From Candidatus Enterococcus testudinis (GTDB taxonomy: Bacteria > Bacillota > Bacilli > Lactobacillales > Enterococcaceae): 58,535 nucleotides of DNA. The notes beneath the pieces are model-generated. The model saw only the letters and a list, made by a program, of their open reading frames with translations, was not told where the DNA came from and searched no databases. Location: positions 2,616,130-2,674,664 of the forward strand of contig NZ_NGKU01000001.1 of NCBI RefSeq assembly GCF_002140915.1, written 5' to 3'. Both the position numbers and the translations under genes were made by a program. Positions 25,185 to 34,160 of the stretch are shown here, one piece after another. The first letter of the stretch is position 1; every line of letters starts with the position of its first letter.

Positions 25185-26510
25185 CTAATCTACTTGAATA
25201 TCTGGATATGCGTTGATGACCGCATTTTTAAAATTTTGGATAGCCGTTTCTTTATCGACTTCTCCTTTTGAGTATGGTGTCAAGCAACTATCGGTAAAGA
25301 GTGTTTCAATCGTTTGGTCATACTCTGTCAGAATTTTCGCGTTGATGTCTTGTACCATATCTGCAAATTCTGCATAGTGGTTTTGACCGCCTAAAAAATC
25401 TTCTTCGTATTCGCTTTTAATTTCTTCAACAACTTGCTCATTCGATACAAAATCACCGGTATCTTCTGCCCATTGTTTTAAAAATTCTTGATTTGTGGTT
25501 AAATATGCCACTAACTGCGCCGCTTCTTCCTGCATTTTAGAAGTTGCCGTGGCACCTATCCATGTGCCACCCCAGAACCAAGACGATGGTCCTTGGATCA
25601 TGCGCCAGTCACCTTCTGTTGAACTGGAGTTATCGGCAGCTGTCGCATTTGGTTTTAACCAATAATGCAGTCCCCATGTAGGCAAACTATAGCCAAACAC
25701 ATTATCGCCATTCATCCCAGCGAACCAAGCTTCTGATTGTCCTTCTATGTCTTGAGTCAAGCCTTCTTCAACAAATTTTCGCGATACATCCAACAAGTCA
25801 TACAAACTGTCGTCGATGACTAATTTGCCGTCTTCAACCCAGCCATGTTCGCGTTGACCATAAAAAGGCTTCGCCAAATCTTGAACACTAGAGATCATAT
25901 AGGTGGTTCCACCACTATTTTCTTTGACTGATTTGGCTTCCTCATAGAATTTATCGTATTCTGACAATGCCGCTTGCGCAGCCGCTGGATCATCGATCCC
26001 TAGCAGCTCTTCTGCCATCGATGCCCTGTAATAAAACCCGCCAGGAGCAGCTTGCCAAGCCAACGCATGAAGAACCCCGTCTTTTGAAGTCCCTACGTCT
26101 TTGACATATTGATACGTATCTGCCGCGGCTTCATCAAGCCCCAGTGAACCAAGGTCTGCCATCATACCTGATTCCACATATTTTTTGACAAAGGCAGATT
26201 CTAAAGCAATCACATCTGGTGCATCTTGGGAACCGAGAATCGGGTCTAGTTTGGTCTCGAATTGGTCAGAAGGAATCTCCACAATACGAATGTCATATGC
26301 TAAATCTTCGTGTTCCGGCAAATAGTAATCATTGATCATGGTTGATAATTCCGAGGTAAAGGTCCAAACAACGAGTTCATCCTTTCCGCCGCTCTCTGAT
26401 GAGCCGTTTTCTGATCCACTGTTTTCTGAACCATTGCCGCAGCCAATAAGTATCAAAGCAGTTAAGCCAATCATTGCTGCTGTTTGAAGCACTCGTTTCC
26501 AATTATTCAT
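25185..26510 (-). CDS. CUT1 ABC importer, sugar-binding lipoprotein (xyloside importer)
   Basis: 441 residues. The lipoprotein signal ends LTALILIGC with the lipidated Cys, followed by a long Gly/Ser/Asn/Glu linker, then a family 1 solute-binding fold (LVVWTFTSELSTMIN, APDVIALESAFVKKYVESG, TYMISSVQDLAKPFYG, FWGGTWIGATATSK). Its ATG overlaps the GH43 stop (ATGA), so it is coupled to the xylosidase. Beta-xylo-oligosaccharides are the likely ligand from context. Confidence 0.92.
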   Translation of the reverse strand: MNNWKRVLQTAAMIGLTALILIGCGNGSENSGSENGSSESGGKDELVVWTFTSELSTMINDYYLPEHEDLAYDIRIVEIPSDQFETKLDPILGSQDAPDVIALESAFVKKYVESGMMADLGSLGLDEAAADTYQYVKDVGTSKDGVLHALAWQAAPGGFYYRASMAEELLGIDDPAAAQAALSEYDKFYEEAKSVKENSGGTTYMISSVQDLAKPFYGQREHGWVEDGKLVIDDSLYDLLDVSRKFVEEGLTQDIEGQSEAWFAGMNGDNVFGYSLPTWGLHYWLKPNATAADNSSSTEGDWRMIQGPSSWFWGGTWIGATATSKMQEEAAQLVAYLTTNQEFLKQWAEDTGDFVSNEQVVEEIKSEYEEDFLGGQNHYAEFADMVQDINAKILTEYDQTIETLFTDSCLTPYSKGEVDKETAIQNFKNAVINAYPDIQVD

Positions 26511-28123
26511 CTTTCTTCCTCCTCGATTTTTTGATAGTCAAATGAATCAAAATCAGCAGGGAGACGATTACCAGTCGTATCGATCGTAAACATCCCCACA
26601 AAAGCCCCCGTAAAAAAGCCGCCATAATGTTCTGCCACATAATCGTCTGATAATAACAAACTGTCAAATAGCTGATCAAACACTTGCCACTCTTTTTGAT
26701 CAAATGAATAAGCGTATTGATAGGTGGTATAATTGACGATTGTTTTGAAATAGACAGTTTGTACTTCTGCAGGTATTGCAACCTCTTGTTCAATTTTCAT
26801 CTTCAGTTGTCCCTTTTCGCTCGACAGTACAGTGATGATTCTTCCTTTAGTCTCATCATGAGTGATGTAGATAGCTGACCAGTTTTGTGTATTGTAATAA
26901 TTCGTCAAGCCTGCCAACTGCAGAAAAGATTCCGGTAAAAATTCGACGGCTGTCGTTGCTTCAAAGCAGAAATCAGCCCATCTTCTTGCCACCAAAGCTT
27001 GATGGAATAGTGAATTGAAAGACTCTCGCCCATATAATCGCAAGTATCCTGGTCGCGCTGTCAAGCTACCAATCTCCTCAGAAAATGGAATCCTCAATGT
27101 TTGAAATACTGGTGCCAATGAATTATCTTCAAAATCATCAAAACCTGTTTCTATTTCCCATGGATGTTCGGTTATTTGTGGCTGTGGGACCTCATCTTTT
27201 GGAAAGTTCCCTCCTGTAATATACGGCCAATCTTTTTCCCAATAAACAGACTGGATCGCTGTTTCTCTTCCCAAGGGGCAATAGCCACGATTTTCTAAGA
27301 GTGGCGTTTGTGGATACTTCAACGCCCGTCCAGTCAAGTGAACAAAATACCATTCATTAGTCTGAGTTTGAACAAAGGAACCATGACCAGCTTTTTGCAG
27401 CTGAATCTCTGGCTGATTCCATGAACTGATCAGGGGATTTTGGGGATGAACCTCATACGGTCCATCAATGTGAGTAGAACGAGCGATTGTACTTGCATGT
27501 TCAAACTTGGTGCCACCTTCTGCTGTCAATAAATAATAATAGCCGTTAACTTTATACATGACCGGCGCTTCAGTCAATTTTCGCTCCGTTCCTTTAAAGA
27601 TGACTTTGGACTGACCTACCAATTTCTTGGTTTGCCAATCAAATTCTTGGAGGGAAATACCATAGAAAGAGTGATTTGCGGGGCGATAATCCCATACCAT
27701 ATTCAAAAAATATTTTTTGCCGTCTTCATCATGAAATAGAGAAGGATCGAAACCGGAAGAATTCATATAGATTGGCTCCGACCATTCTCCATCGATGGTT
27801 TCACATGTAATCAAATAATTGTTTACATCTTTCCAACTATTGGACTGCGTTTTGACATCTGAATATATCAACCAAAAACGACCATCACTATAACTTAAGT
27901 TTGGCGCCCAAACGCCACCAGAATCTGGATTTCCCAGCATATTCAACTGACTGACACGATTAACGGGCGTACTGATCAAGCGCCAGTTCTTCAAATCTTT
28001 CGAATGGAAGATACGCACCCCCGGAAACCATTCAAAAGTTGACGTGGCAATGTAATAATCTTCCCCTGCACGACAGATACTCGGATCTGGATGAAAGCCT
28101 GTTAATATCGGATTGGTAATCAA
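26507..28123 (-). CDS. xynB: GH43 beta-xylosidase
   Basis: 538 residues from a TTG start at 28123 (MITNPILTGFHPDPSI), placed 8 bases after GAGGAGG; a longer in-frame ATG at 28189 would add 22 residues not found in the family. The five-bladed propeller has the catalytic base in GFHPDPS (Asp13), the pKa-modulating Asp in SSGFDPSLFHDEDGKKYFLN, and the acid Glu in KLTEAPVMYKVNGYYYLLTAEGG. A C-terminal beta-sandwich follows from about residue 325, as in the GH43 xylosidases. Cytoplasmic; it releases xylose from short xylo-oligosaccharides. First gene of the importer operon, behind a TTAGT-type operator and divergent from an AraC regulator. Confidence 0.94.
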   Translation of the reverse strand: MITNPILTGFHPDPSICRAGEDYYIATSTFEWFPGVRIFHSKDLKNWRLISTPVNRVSQLNMLGNPDSGGVWAPNLSYSDGRFWLIYSDVKTQSNSWKDVNNYLITCETIDGEWSEPIYMNSSGFDPSLFHDEDGKKYFLNMVWDYRPANHSFYGISLQEFDWQTKKLVGQSKVIFKGTERKLTEAPVMYKVNGYYYLLTAEGGTKFEHASTIARSTHIDGPYEVHPQNPLISSWNQPEIQLQKAGHGSFVQTQTNEWYFVHLTGRALKYPQTPLLENRGYCPLGRETAIQSVYWEKDWPYITGGNFPKDEVPQPQITEHPWEIETGFDDFEDNSLAPVFQTLRIPFSEEIGSLTARPGYLRLYGRESFNSLFHQALVARRWADFCFEATTAVEFLPESFLQLAGLTNYYNTQNWSAIYITHDETKGRIITVLSSEKGQLKMKIEQEVAIPAEVQTVYFKTIVNYTTYQYAYSFDQKEWQVFDQLFDSLLLSDDYVAEHYGGFFTGAFVGMFTIDTTGNRLPADFDSFDYQKIEEEER

Positions 28124-28196
28124 AAAAATTCCTCCTCTTTCAATTTTCGGTATTTTGCAATTCAACTGAAAATCAATATTAATGAGCATATTAGAG

Positions 28197-28217
28197 TTAG
28201 TAAGTTTTATTTACTAA
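28197..28217. promoter_or_regulatory. Putative XylR operator upstream of the GH43 operon
   Basis: TTAGTAA and TTACTAA form a perfect 7-7-7 inverted repeat, the cleanest TTAGT palindrome in the locus. It sits between GH43 and the divergent AraC-type gene. Confidence 0.65.
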
Positions 28218-28382
28218 TATACCTAAATAAAAATATTATTGATGTGAACCTTTTTAAAATAAACCAGAATCATTGCCCTATTTACTTTATTCAGATGAAC
28301 TGTCATAATTATAAAATGAAATCGCTATCATTCACAGGACGATTTCCACACATCGATAGACAAAAAACGGAGGGCAGTTTAC

Positions 28383-29162
28383 GTGACCATTTTAGAAGAA
28401 TACCATTTTGGCGAATATCTAAGCGTTTCTAGTTACCATCCTTACTCTCTTAATTACATAGAACATTTTCATCGTTCCTTTGAATTACTTATTTGTAGTG
28501 ATGGCGAAGCCATTGTCAAAATCGAAGAAAGTCCCTATGTCCTTATGGCGGGTCAAGTATTATTAGTCATGCCTTACCAGACCCATGCCATTGAAACACC
28601 TAAGGAATCACAATTACATATTCTTGTTTTTTCTCCTGAGTATATTCCTGATTTTTTCGCTAAAACCAAGGACTTCTCTTTATCCGACCCAGTAATCACT
28701 ATCGATAGGTCTATTGCTAAGCAACTCTACTATCCTTTATTTGAAACGGATTCTCTCTATTTACGAAAATCCGCACTGTACCAAGTCCTCTATCTCTTTG
28801 AACACCAAACGACATTACTTCCAGCCAAAAACCAAGAAGATATCCTAATTCAGCTACTTGTTTATATCGAATCACACTTCAAAGAAGAGCTGACCCTCGA
28901 AAAATTAAGCAGCAATATAGGCTATAGCAGCGTCTACGTTTCCAGAATGATTACCGATAAATTAAAAAGTACTTTTCCTCGGATTTTGAATCAAGCAAGA
29001 ATTCGCCATGCCTCCTTCTTGCTGACCCATAGTCTATTGTCTATTGCAGAAGTAGCAGAACAAGCGGGCTTTCAAAACGTTCGGACATTCAATCGAAATT
29101 TCAAAGTATTAAAATCTATGACTCCTAAAGAATACCGCTTAAAACACAACGCAAATTTGTAA
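28383..29162 (+). CDS. AraC-family transcription regulator
   Basis: 259 residues. The N-terminal cupin-like sensor (EHFHRSFELLICSDGEA, VLLVMPYQTHAIE) is followed by two C-terminal helix-turn-helix motifs (LTLEKLSSNIGYSSVYVSRMI and LSIAEVAEQAGFQNVRTFNRNFK, then SMTPKEYR). The start is GTG at 28383, with GGAGGG 7-9 bases upstream. Divergent from the GH43/importer operon, so probably its sugar-responsive activator, adding to XylR control. Confidence 0.88.
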   Translation: MTILEEYHFGEYLSVSSYHPYSLNYIEHFHRSFELLICSDGEAIVKIEESPYVLMAGQVLLVMPYQTHAIETPKESQLHILVFSPEYIPDFFAKTKDFSLSDPVITIDRSIAKQLYYPLFETDSLYLRKSALYQVLYLFEHQTTLLPAKNQEDILIQLLVYIESHFKEELTLEKLSSNIGYSSVYVSRMITDKLKSTFPRILNQARIRHASFLLTHSLLSIAEVAEQAGFQNVRTFNRNFKVLKSMTPKEYRLKHNANL

Positions 29163-29183
29163 GCGTGACATAGAATAGTACAT

Positions 29184-29209
29184 AAACACAAATCAGGTTA
29201 TTTGTGTTT
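29184..29209 (+). terminator. Terminator after the AraC-family gene
   Basis: A perfect 10-bp stem AAACACAAAT/ATTTGTGTTT with loop CAGGTT; the T-run is weak (GTGTTATTT). Confidence 0.65.
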
Positions 29210-29607
29210 GTGTTATTTACAGATTTCTTGTATCTGCTGATTCCATGGTAAATAAGCCCATATCGCTTCAAGCAAGAACGATAAAACATATTTTAATACA
29301 ATTGTGTCAATGATCATTGACATCCCACTCTTTTAACAAAGTGTACAATAGCTATTTATGGATTTTGTGCCATGTTCGAAAATTGAACAGATACAAAATC
29401 TTTTTGATTTATGAACTATTTCTCCTAGTACGGATACATATTCTATTTTTTTCTCGAAAGGTTTAAGTACATAGTGAAAAAGCCATGAAGCTAAAAGATA
29501 TTAGCTTGCATCGCTTCGAATATCACATGTTTCATCACAAATGAAATGCCAATAAATTTTTATTCAGCAATTGTATTTTTCAAAAAGTTACCTAACGCTT
29601 ATTTCTC
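29210..29607. other. Gene-free stretch between AraC and 6-phosphogluconate dehydrogenase
   Basis: About 400 AT-rich bases between converging genes. Apart from the terminator at 29477-29515 I see no gene, RNA or repeat here. Confidence 0.6.
29477..29515 (-). terminator. Terminator downstream of the 6-phosphogluconate dehydrogenase gene
   Basis: Minus-strand imperfect stem AGC-ATG-AAGCTAA with TTAGCTT-CAT-GCT (single-base bulges), followed by TTTTTC, about 90 bases past the stop. Confidence 0.65.
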
Positions 29608-30504
29608 TCATTTCTTCACCATCTCATGCCCGCCAAACCCATTGCGCAGTGCAGCCACTACTTTCGCCGAGAAATTATCTTCTTCCTGAGAGATATTTCT
29701 CATAAATAGGCTCATGGCAATCGTCGGAACAGCTACATTCATATCAAGTGCTGTTTCAACGGTCCATTTGGCTTCGCCTGAAGCCGCCACGATTCCCCGG
29801 TACTCTGCTAAACGCGGACTATCCGAGAATTGTGCTTCCGCAATCTCCATCAACCAACTGCGGATCACTGATCCGTGATTCCAAACCTTTGCCACTGTTG
29901 CTAAATCAAATCCATATGCACTTTGTTCAATCAGTTGAAAACCTTCGCCAATCGATTGCATCATGCCATATTCGATGCCATTGTGGACCATCTTCAAAAA
30001 ATGTCCGCTTCCTGAAGGTCCCGCATATAAATAACCGTTCTCAGTAGCGATATCTATGAAGAGGCCTTCAATCTCACGAAATGCAGCTTCTTCTCCACCA
30101 ATCATCAAGCAGGCATCATTTCTGGCTCCTGATATGCCTCCAGATGTCCCGCAATCAAAATAAGATACTGCTTTTTCTTTAAACCATGCTGCACGACGAA
30201 TGGAATCTTTGTAGTTTGTGTTTCCCCCTTCAATAATGATGTCCCCAGATTCTACATGCGTAAACAATTCCTTTAGTACGTGCTCAGTTGGTTCCCCCGC
30301 AGGCAGCATCAACCAAAAAATACGTCTACCCGAAAATGCTTGGACCAACCTATCCACAGATTGTACAGTACTGATTCCTGCCTCTCTTGCTGCTTGTTGC
30401 GCCACTTCAGAGATATCCATTCCAATAACCTGATACTGATTGTCTGTCAAATTCATTGCCAGATTGAGTCCCATTTTACCTAGACCGATAATACCGACCT
30501 CCAT
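29608..30504 (-). CDS. 6-phosphogluconate dehydrogenase, short decarboxylating form
   Basis: 298 residues of the short (GntZ/YqeC-like) class rather than the 470-residue Gnd. N-terminal Rossmann fold MEVGIIGLGKMGLNLAMNL, then EGGNTNYKDSIRRAAWF, YFDCGTSGGISGARNDACLMIGG (substrate site), and catalytic Lys and Asn in FLKMVHNGIEYGMMQ. The enzyme oxidises 6-phosphogluconate to ribulose 5-phosphate, CO2 and NAD(P)H; short forms often prefer NAD. GGAGG-like sequence precedes the ATG. It is divergent from an RpiR regulator, and no gluconate kinase or permease is adjacent. Confidence 0.9.
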   Translation of the reverse strand: MEVGIIGLGKMGLNLAMNLTDNQYQVIGMDISEVAQQAAREAGISTVQSVDRLVQAFSGRRIFWLMLPAGEPTEHVLKELFTHVESGDIIIEGGNTNYKDSIRRAAWFKEKAVSYFDCGTSGGISGARNDACLMIGGEEAAFREIEGLFIDIATENGYLYAGPSGSGHFLKMVHNGIEYGMMQSIGEGFQLIEQSAYGFDLATVAKVWNHGSVIRSWLMEIAEAQFSDSPRLAEYRGIVAASGEAKWTVETALDMNVAVPTIAMSLFMRNISQEEDNFSAKVVAALRNGFGGHEMVKK

Positions 30505-30534
30505 ATCAGCGCCTCCATTCCTATATCTCTATTA

Positions 30535-30556
30535 TACAAAAAAATATTTTTTTGTA
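30535..30556. promoter_or_regulatory. 22-bp perfect palindrome between divergent gnd-like and RpiR genes
   Basis: TACAAAAAAAT followed by its exact complement ATTTTTTTGTA. Its position in the divergent promoter region suggests the RpiR operator. Confidence 0.55.
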
Positions 30557-30662
30557 AATATAAAAAATAAAAAATATTTTTATTTACTTTTTGATAGGAA
30601 AAGGGAACTCTTTATGATAAATTAATCATAATCTAACCATTTACTTGAAAGGAGGACCTTCA

Positions 30663-31517
30663 ATGACAGTGTCTATTCGTTTACAAATAAAAACACATTA
30701 TAAAGACTTTAGTTTGAAAGAACAAAAAATTGCTGACTATATCCTAGAAAACCCTAGCACAGTCAGTCATAGTTCAATTAGTGACCTTTCCAATACTTTA
30801 GGTGTAGCAGATTCGACTTTTTTCCAATTCACAAAAAAACTAGGTTATAACGGTTTTAAGGAATTTAAAATGGCCATGCTGATGCAAGAAAATGATTTGT
30901 CCGCTATTTCTTTCCACGAAAATATCCAGCAGACTGACAATGAATTGACCATGGCGCAAAAAGTCTTTGATTCCAATATGACGACTTTGACGGATACCCG
31001 TAATTTATTAACGGAGGAAAATCTCAAACATGCAGTAACGATGATTGACGGATCCAAACGCGTGTACTTTTTTGGCGTAGGGGGTTCAGAGATTGTTGCT
31101 ACAGATGCTTATCACAAATTTTTACGGTCTCCAATCGCTGTTTATCATAGTACAGATTTTCATATTCAATTAATGGAGGCATCTTTGTTAACCTCTGATG
31201 ATTGTGCCATTTTTATTTCTCATACTGGAAAATCGAGAGAAACAATCGAGATGGCGCAGATTGCGAAAGAAGCGGGTGCGAAAATCATTGTGATCACAAG
31301 TCACGCTGGTTCCCCATTGGCCAAGCTAGGCGACGTGGTGTTTATTTCCATTTCAGAAGAAACTGAATTTCGTTCTGAAGCGTTGGCCTCAAGAATTTCA
31401 CAGCTAAGTATTATGGATGCCCTATATGTGATTCTCATGTTCATCAACCGGGAAGATGCCCAAAAGTCGATCAAAAAAATTCGCCAGTCCATTTCAAAAA
31501 TCAAAGAAAACAATTGA
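30663..31517 (+). CDS. RpiR/MurR-family regulator
   Basis: 284 residues from ATG 30663, which has AAAGGAGG 7 bases upstream; an earlier in-frame TTG at 30645 precedes that site and is not used. Residues 1-75 are the RpiR HTH domain (SISDLSNTLGVADSTFFQFTKKLGYNGFKEFK) and about 110-245 the SIS phosphosugar-binding domain (VYFFGVGGSEIVATDAYHKF, ISHTGKSRETIEMAQIAKEAG). Divergent from the 6-phosphogluconate dehydrogenase, so it likely senses a sugar phosphate of that pathway. Confidence 0.88.
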   Translation: MTVSIRLQIKTHYKDFSLKEQKIADYILENPSTVSHSSISDLSNTLGVADSTFFQFTKKLGYNGFKEFKMAMLMQENDLSAISFHENIQQTDNELTMAQKVFDSNMTTLTDTRNLLTEENLKHAVTMIDGSKRVYFFGVGGSEIVATDAYHKFLRSPIAVYHSTDFHIQLMEASLLTSDDCAIFISHTGKSRETIEMAQIAKEAGAKIIVITSHAGSPLAKLGDVVFISISEETEFRSEALASRISQLSIMDALYVILMFINREDAQKSIKKIRQSISKIKENN

Positions 31518-31530
31518 TTATGTTACTTTG

Positions 31531-31612
31531 CGACAAAAAAACTTACCAATAGCCCTTGCCATTGCCCGCATGAAATAGCGTATTGGCTGCTAAAGGTAAG
31601 TTTTTTTTGTCG
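31531..31612. terminator. Bidirectional terminator between rpiR-type gene and aspA
   Basis: CGACAAAAAAACTTACC (31531-31547) pairs with GGTAAGTTTTTTTTGTCG (31595-31612). An inner CCAATA/TATTGG stem lies inside. The T-rich arm on either strand serves both converging genes. Confidence 0.8.
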
Positions 31613-31619
31613 ATGAATC

Positions 31620-32963
31620 CTATTGATAGGTTGCGCTTAATTGATTGTCTTGAACCAATAGTTCCTCGACCGAACAATTGGCGGCTAATGCGGCTTTGAC
31701 AAGGGCACTGGCTTTTTCGTAGCCGATTTCAGGCGCAAGCGCTGTAACCGTTCCTGTACTACAAGCCACTGCTTGCCGGCAAACCGTTTCATTGACCGTA
31801 ATGCCTGTCACACATTTTTCTGCAAAAATGCAACAAGCATTGGTCAATAGTTGACATGACTCAAATAAATTATGAAAAATCACCGGTTCGAACGCATTCA
31901 ATTCTAATTCTCCAGAAGCTGCTGCGAAAGTGATCGCTCCGTCGTTCCCCACAACTTGAAACGCAATTTGACTGACAACTTCGGGAATCACAGGATTGAC
32001 TTTGCCTGGCATAATCGATGATCCTGCTTGTCTAGCAGGCAAGTTCAGTTCATGGAAACCCGTTCGTGGTCCGCTGGAAAGCAAACGCATGTCATGGGCA
32101 CTCTTCGTCAATGCAATCGCAAGGGTCTTGAGGACACCAGACAAAGCAGCGAACGTATCTGCATGCTGTGTAGCATCAATCAGGTCATTGGCCGGGCGCA
32201 GCGGGCGCGAAAAACGCCGATTCAATTCCTCATACAGATATTCTTGATATCGAAAAGAAGCATTGAGACTAGTCCCAATCGCGGTTCCACCTAAGTTTAA
32301 TGTCAATAGTTCTGTTGAGAGGTGCTGCAACCGTTCACGACAACGAATCAAACTGCTCGCGTAAGCGGAAAAACTATCACTTACCATCATTGGTACCGCT
32401 TCTTGAAGCTGTGTCCTGCCCATTTTCTCCACATGTTGATATGCAGTTGCTTTCTTTTGCCACGCATCAATCAAAAGATTGACGGCATCCGTCAGCTGCT
32501 CCATATAAGTAAGTAATGTCAGCCGTCCAGCACTGGGATAGACATCATTGGTCGATTGACTTTGATTGACATCATCTAATGGATGTAGATAGTGATAGTC
32601 TCCTTTCTTGTGCCCCAATAACTCTAAACCGCGATTGGCGATTACTTCATTGACATTCATATTTGTCGATGTGCCCGCTCCCCCTTGGAAGGTATCCACT
32701 ATAAATTCATCCTGCCATTTGCCCATCATGATTTCTTCAGCTGCAGTAACGATCACTGCCGCTTTTTCTTTGGATAATGTGCCAGAGCGTTGATTGGCAA
32801 TAGCCGCTGCCGCCTTGATCCGCGCCACTTGCTGAATCAATAACCAATCTACTTTTTGTTGACTAAAGGCAAAATTTTCTTTTGCTCGATAACTATGAAT
32901 GCCATAGTAAGCTTCCTCATAGATTGGTAAACTGCCAATTGCATCAGATTCGATCCTCATCAT
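31620..32963 (-). CDS. aspA: Aspartate ammonia-lyase
   Basis: 447 residues of the aspartase/fumarase superfamily. The signature GSSIMPGKVNPVIPE with the catalytic Ser loop is followed by VVSQIAFQVVGND as in aspartases; TFQGGAGTSTNMNVNEVIAN and DDVNQSQSTNDVYPS are the other conserved blocks. It deaminates aspartate to fumarate and ammonia. Two start codons in tandem (MMRIE); AAGGGG is upstream. Divergent from an Lrp/AsnC gene across a TATGTGATA palindrome, so probably regulated by it. Slightly short against the usual 468 residues. Confidence 0.9.
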   Translation of the reverse strand: MMRIESDAIGSLPIYEEAYYGIHSYRAKENFAFSQQKVDWLLIQQVARIKAAAAIANQRSGTLSKEKAAVIVTAAEEIMMGKWQDEFIVDTFQGGAGTSTNMNVNEVIANRGLELLGHKKGDYHYLHPLDDVNQSQSTNDVYPSAGRLTLLTYMEQLTDAVNLLIDAWQKKATAYQHVEKMGRTQLQEAVPMMVSDSFSAYASSLIRCRERLQHLSTELLTLNLGGTAIGTSLNASFRYQEYLYEELNRRFSRPLRPANDLIDATQHADTFAALSGVLKTLAIALTKSAHDMRLLSSGPRTGFHELNLPARQAGSSIMPGKVNPVIPEVVSQIAFQVVGNDGAITFAAASGELELNAFEPVIFHNLFESCQLLTNACCIFAEKCVTGITVNETVCRQAVACSTGTVTALAPEIGYEKASALVKAALAANCSVEELLVQDNQLSATYQ

Positions 32964-32988
32964 GATTAAAACGCCCCTTTTTGTTTTA

Positions 32989-33009
32989 TATGTGATAAAA
33001 TATCACATA
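32989..33009. promoter_or_regulatory. Lrp/AsnC-type operator between aspA and the divergent regulator
   Basis: TATGTGATA-AAA-TATCACATA, a perfect 9-3-9 inverted repeat in the shared promoter region. The same TGTGA half-site recurs upstream of the second Lrp gene. Confidence 0.65.
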
Positions 33010-33121
33010 AGTTGAAAATAGACGAGTCATTTTCGCCATGTCTTTGTTTATCACTGAAATTTGTCCCTTAGACTTTGCAAAACAAAAAGAATGTATCCAA
33101 AAACAGAAAAGAGGAAAGCGA

Positions 33122-33553
33122 TTGGATGAACTAGATAAAAAATTGTTGAACCTACTACAGAAAAATGGTCGTTTATCGATCAAAAAATTAAGTGAAGCTT
33201 TATTCATCACAGCACCCGCTGTATCACAACGGTTAAAACACTTAGAAGAAACCCGTCATTTAGTGGATTATCAAGCCACTGTCGACTATGAACAAGCCGG
33301 TCTGCCAATTAAGGCTTTCATCCATCTATCGATTGAACCTCAGCAAAAAGCCAGCTTTTATCCTTTTATCCAAGCCATTCCCAATGTGCTTGAATGTGAT
33401 TGCGTCACAGGGCCTTATTCAATGTTGATCAAAGTAGTCTTCCCCTCCACCAAAGCATTAGATCATTTTATCAATGATTTACAGAAATTTGGTCGAACCA
33501 ATACACAAATCGTCTTTTCGACACCTGTCCCTTCAAGAGGCTTTCAATTCTGA
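33122..33553 (+). CDS. Lrp/AsnC-family regulator (1), divergent from aspA
   Basis: 144 residues from TTG 33122 (MDELDKKLLNLLQKNGR), which has AGAGGA 7-8 bases upstream and aligns with the start of the second Lrp homologue; a longer ATG at 33038 adds 28 unrelated residues. N-terminal HTH (LSIKKLSEALFITAPAVSQRLKHLEE), C-terminal RAM ligand domain (ECDCVTGPYSMLIKVVF). Likely an amino-acid-responsive regulator of aspA and itself. Confidence 0.9.
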   Translation: MDELDKKLLNLLQKNGRLSIKKLSEALFITAPAVSQRLKHLEETRHLVDYQATVDYEQAGLPIKAFIHLSIEPQQKASFYPFIQAIPNVLECDCVTGPYSMLIKVVFPSTKALDHFINDLQKFGRTNTQIVFSTPVPSRGFQF

Positions 33554-33573
33554 CAATATATAAGGACCCACGC

Positions 33574-33613
33574 CAAATAACGTCCCCGTCATTTTTCACG
33601 GGGACGTTATTTG
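33574..33613. terminator. Bidirectional terminator between the two Lrp genes
   Basis: A perfect 16-bp stem (CAAATAACGTCCCCGT and its complement) with an 8-base loop, between converging genes. Confidence 0.9.
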
Positions 33614-33619
33614 ATGCCT

Positions 33620-34066
33620 TCACTCTTCACTGATGGGTACTTGCAGGCCTCGTGGCCCAACACTTGTCGAAAAAACGATATGGGTTTTTGTATCTCCATA
33701 AAATTGCAGATCGGTAATAAAGCGATCTAAAACAACCGTATCACTAAAATAAACCTTCAAGAGCATAGAATAATCCCCAGTAATGCAGTCACATTCAATC
33801 ACATTAGGAATAGCTGCGATATAGGCATAAAAAGCATCTTTGTCTTTGGCATTTACCGCACAATGCACATATGCTTTGATTAGATAACCAAGTTTCTGAT
33901 AATCAATCAACGCTTGATAGGATCGTATGTACCCCAACTGTTCCAGATTTTGCACTCTTACAGATACGGAGGGCGAAGAAATAAAACATTGCTCCGCGAT
34001 TTGCTTCACTGTCACTCGGGCGTTTTTCTGCAAGATGTTTACTATTTTTCGGTCTAAATTATCCAT
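33620..34066 (-). CDS. Lrp/AsnC-family regulator (2)
   Basis: 148 residues. HTH with VTVKQIAEQCFISSPSVSVRVQNLEQLG, and a RAM domain with ECDCITGDYSMLLKVYF. It is a close paralogue of the neighbouring Lrp gene (same IPNVxECDCxTGxYSMLxKVxF block and xIVFSTxVxxRG near the end), so the pair arose by duplication. It lies at the end of the amino acid import operon but has its own TGTGA half-sites upstream, suggesting separate autoregulated transcription. Confidence 0.9.
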   Translation of the reverse strand: MDNLDRKIVNILQKNARVTVKQIAEQCFISSPSVSVRVQNLEQLGYIRSYQALIDYQKLGYLIKAYVHCAVNAKDKDAFYAYIAAIPNVIECDCITGDYSMLLKVYFSDTVVLDRFITDLQFYGDTKTHIVFSTSVGPRGLQVPISEE

Positions 34067-34130
34067 GATCGTCCCCCGTTCTCATTTTTTCTCAGTTTAA
34101 CGAGAAAAACGCAGAAGTGCAAGTTCGAAA

Positions 34131-34158
34131 TCACATCTCATGTGACATTTCATCACAT
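34131..34158. promoter_or_regulatory. Three TGTGA half-sites upstream of the second Lrp gene
   Basis: TCACAT (34131), ATGTGA (34140) and TCACAT (34153) in alternating orientation, the same half-site as in the aspA/Lrp palindrome. Likely an Lrp-type autoregulatory region. Confidence 0.5.
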
Positions 34159-34160
34159 AC

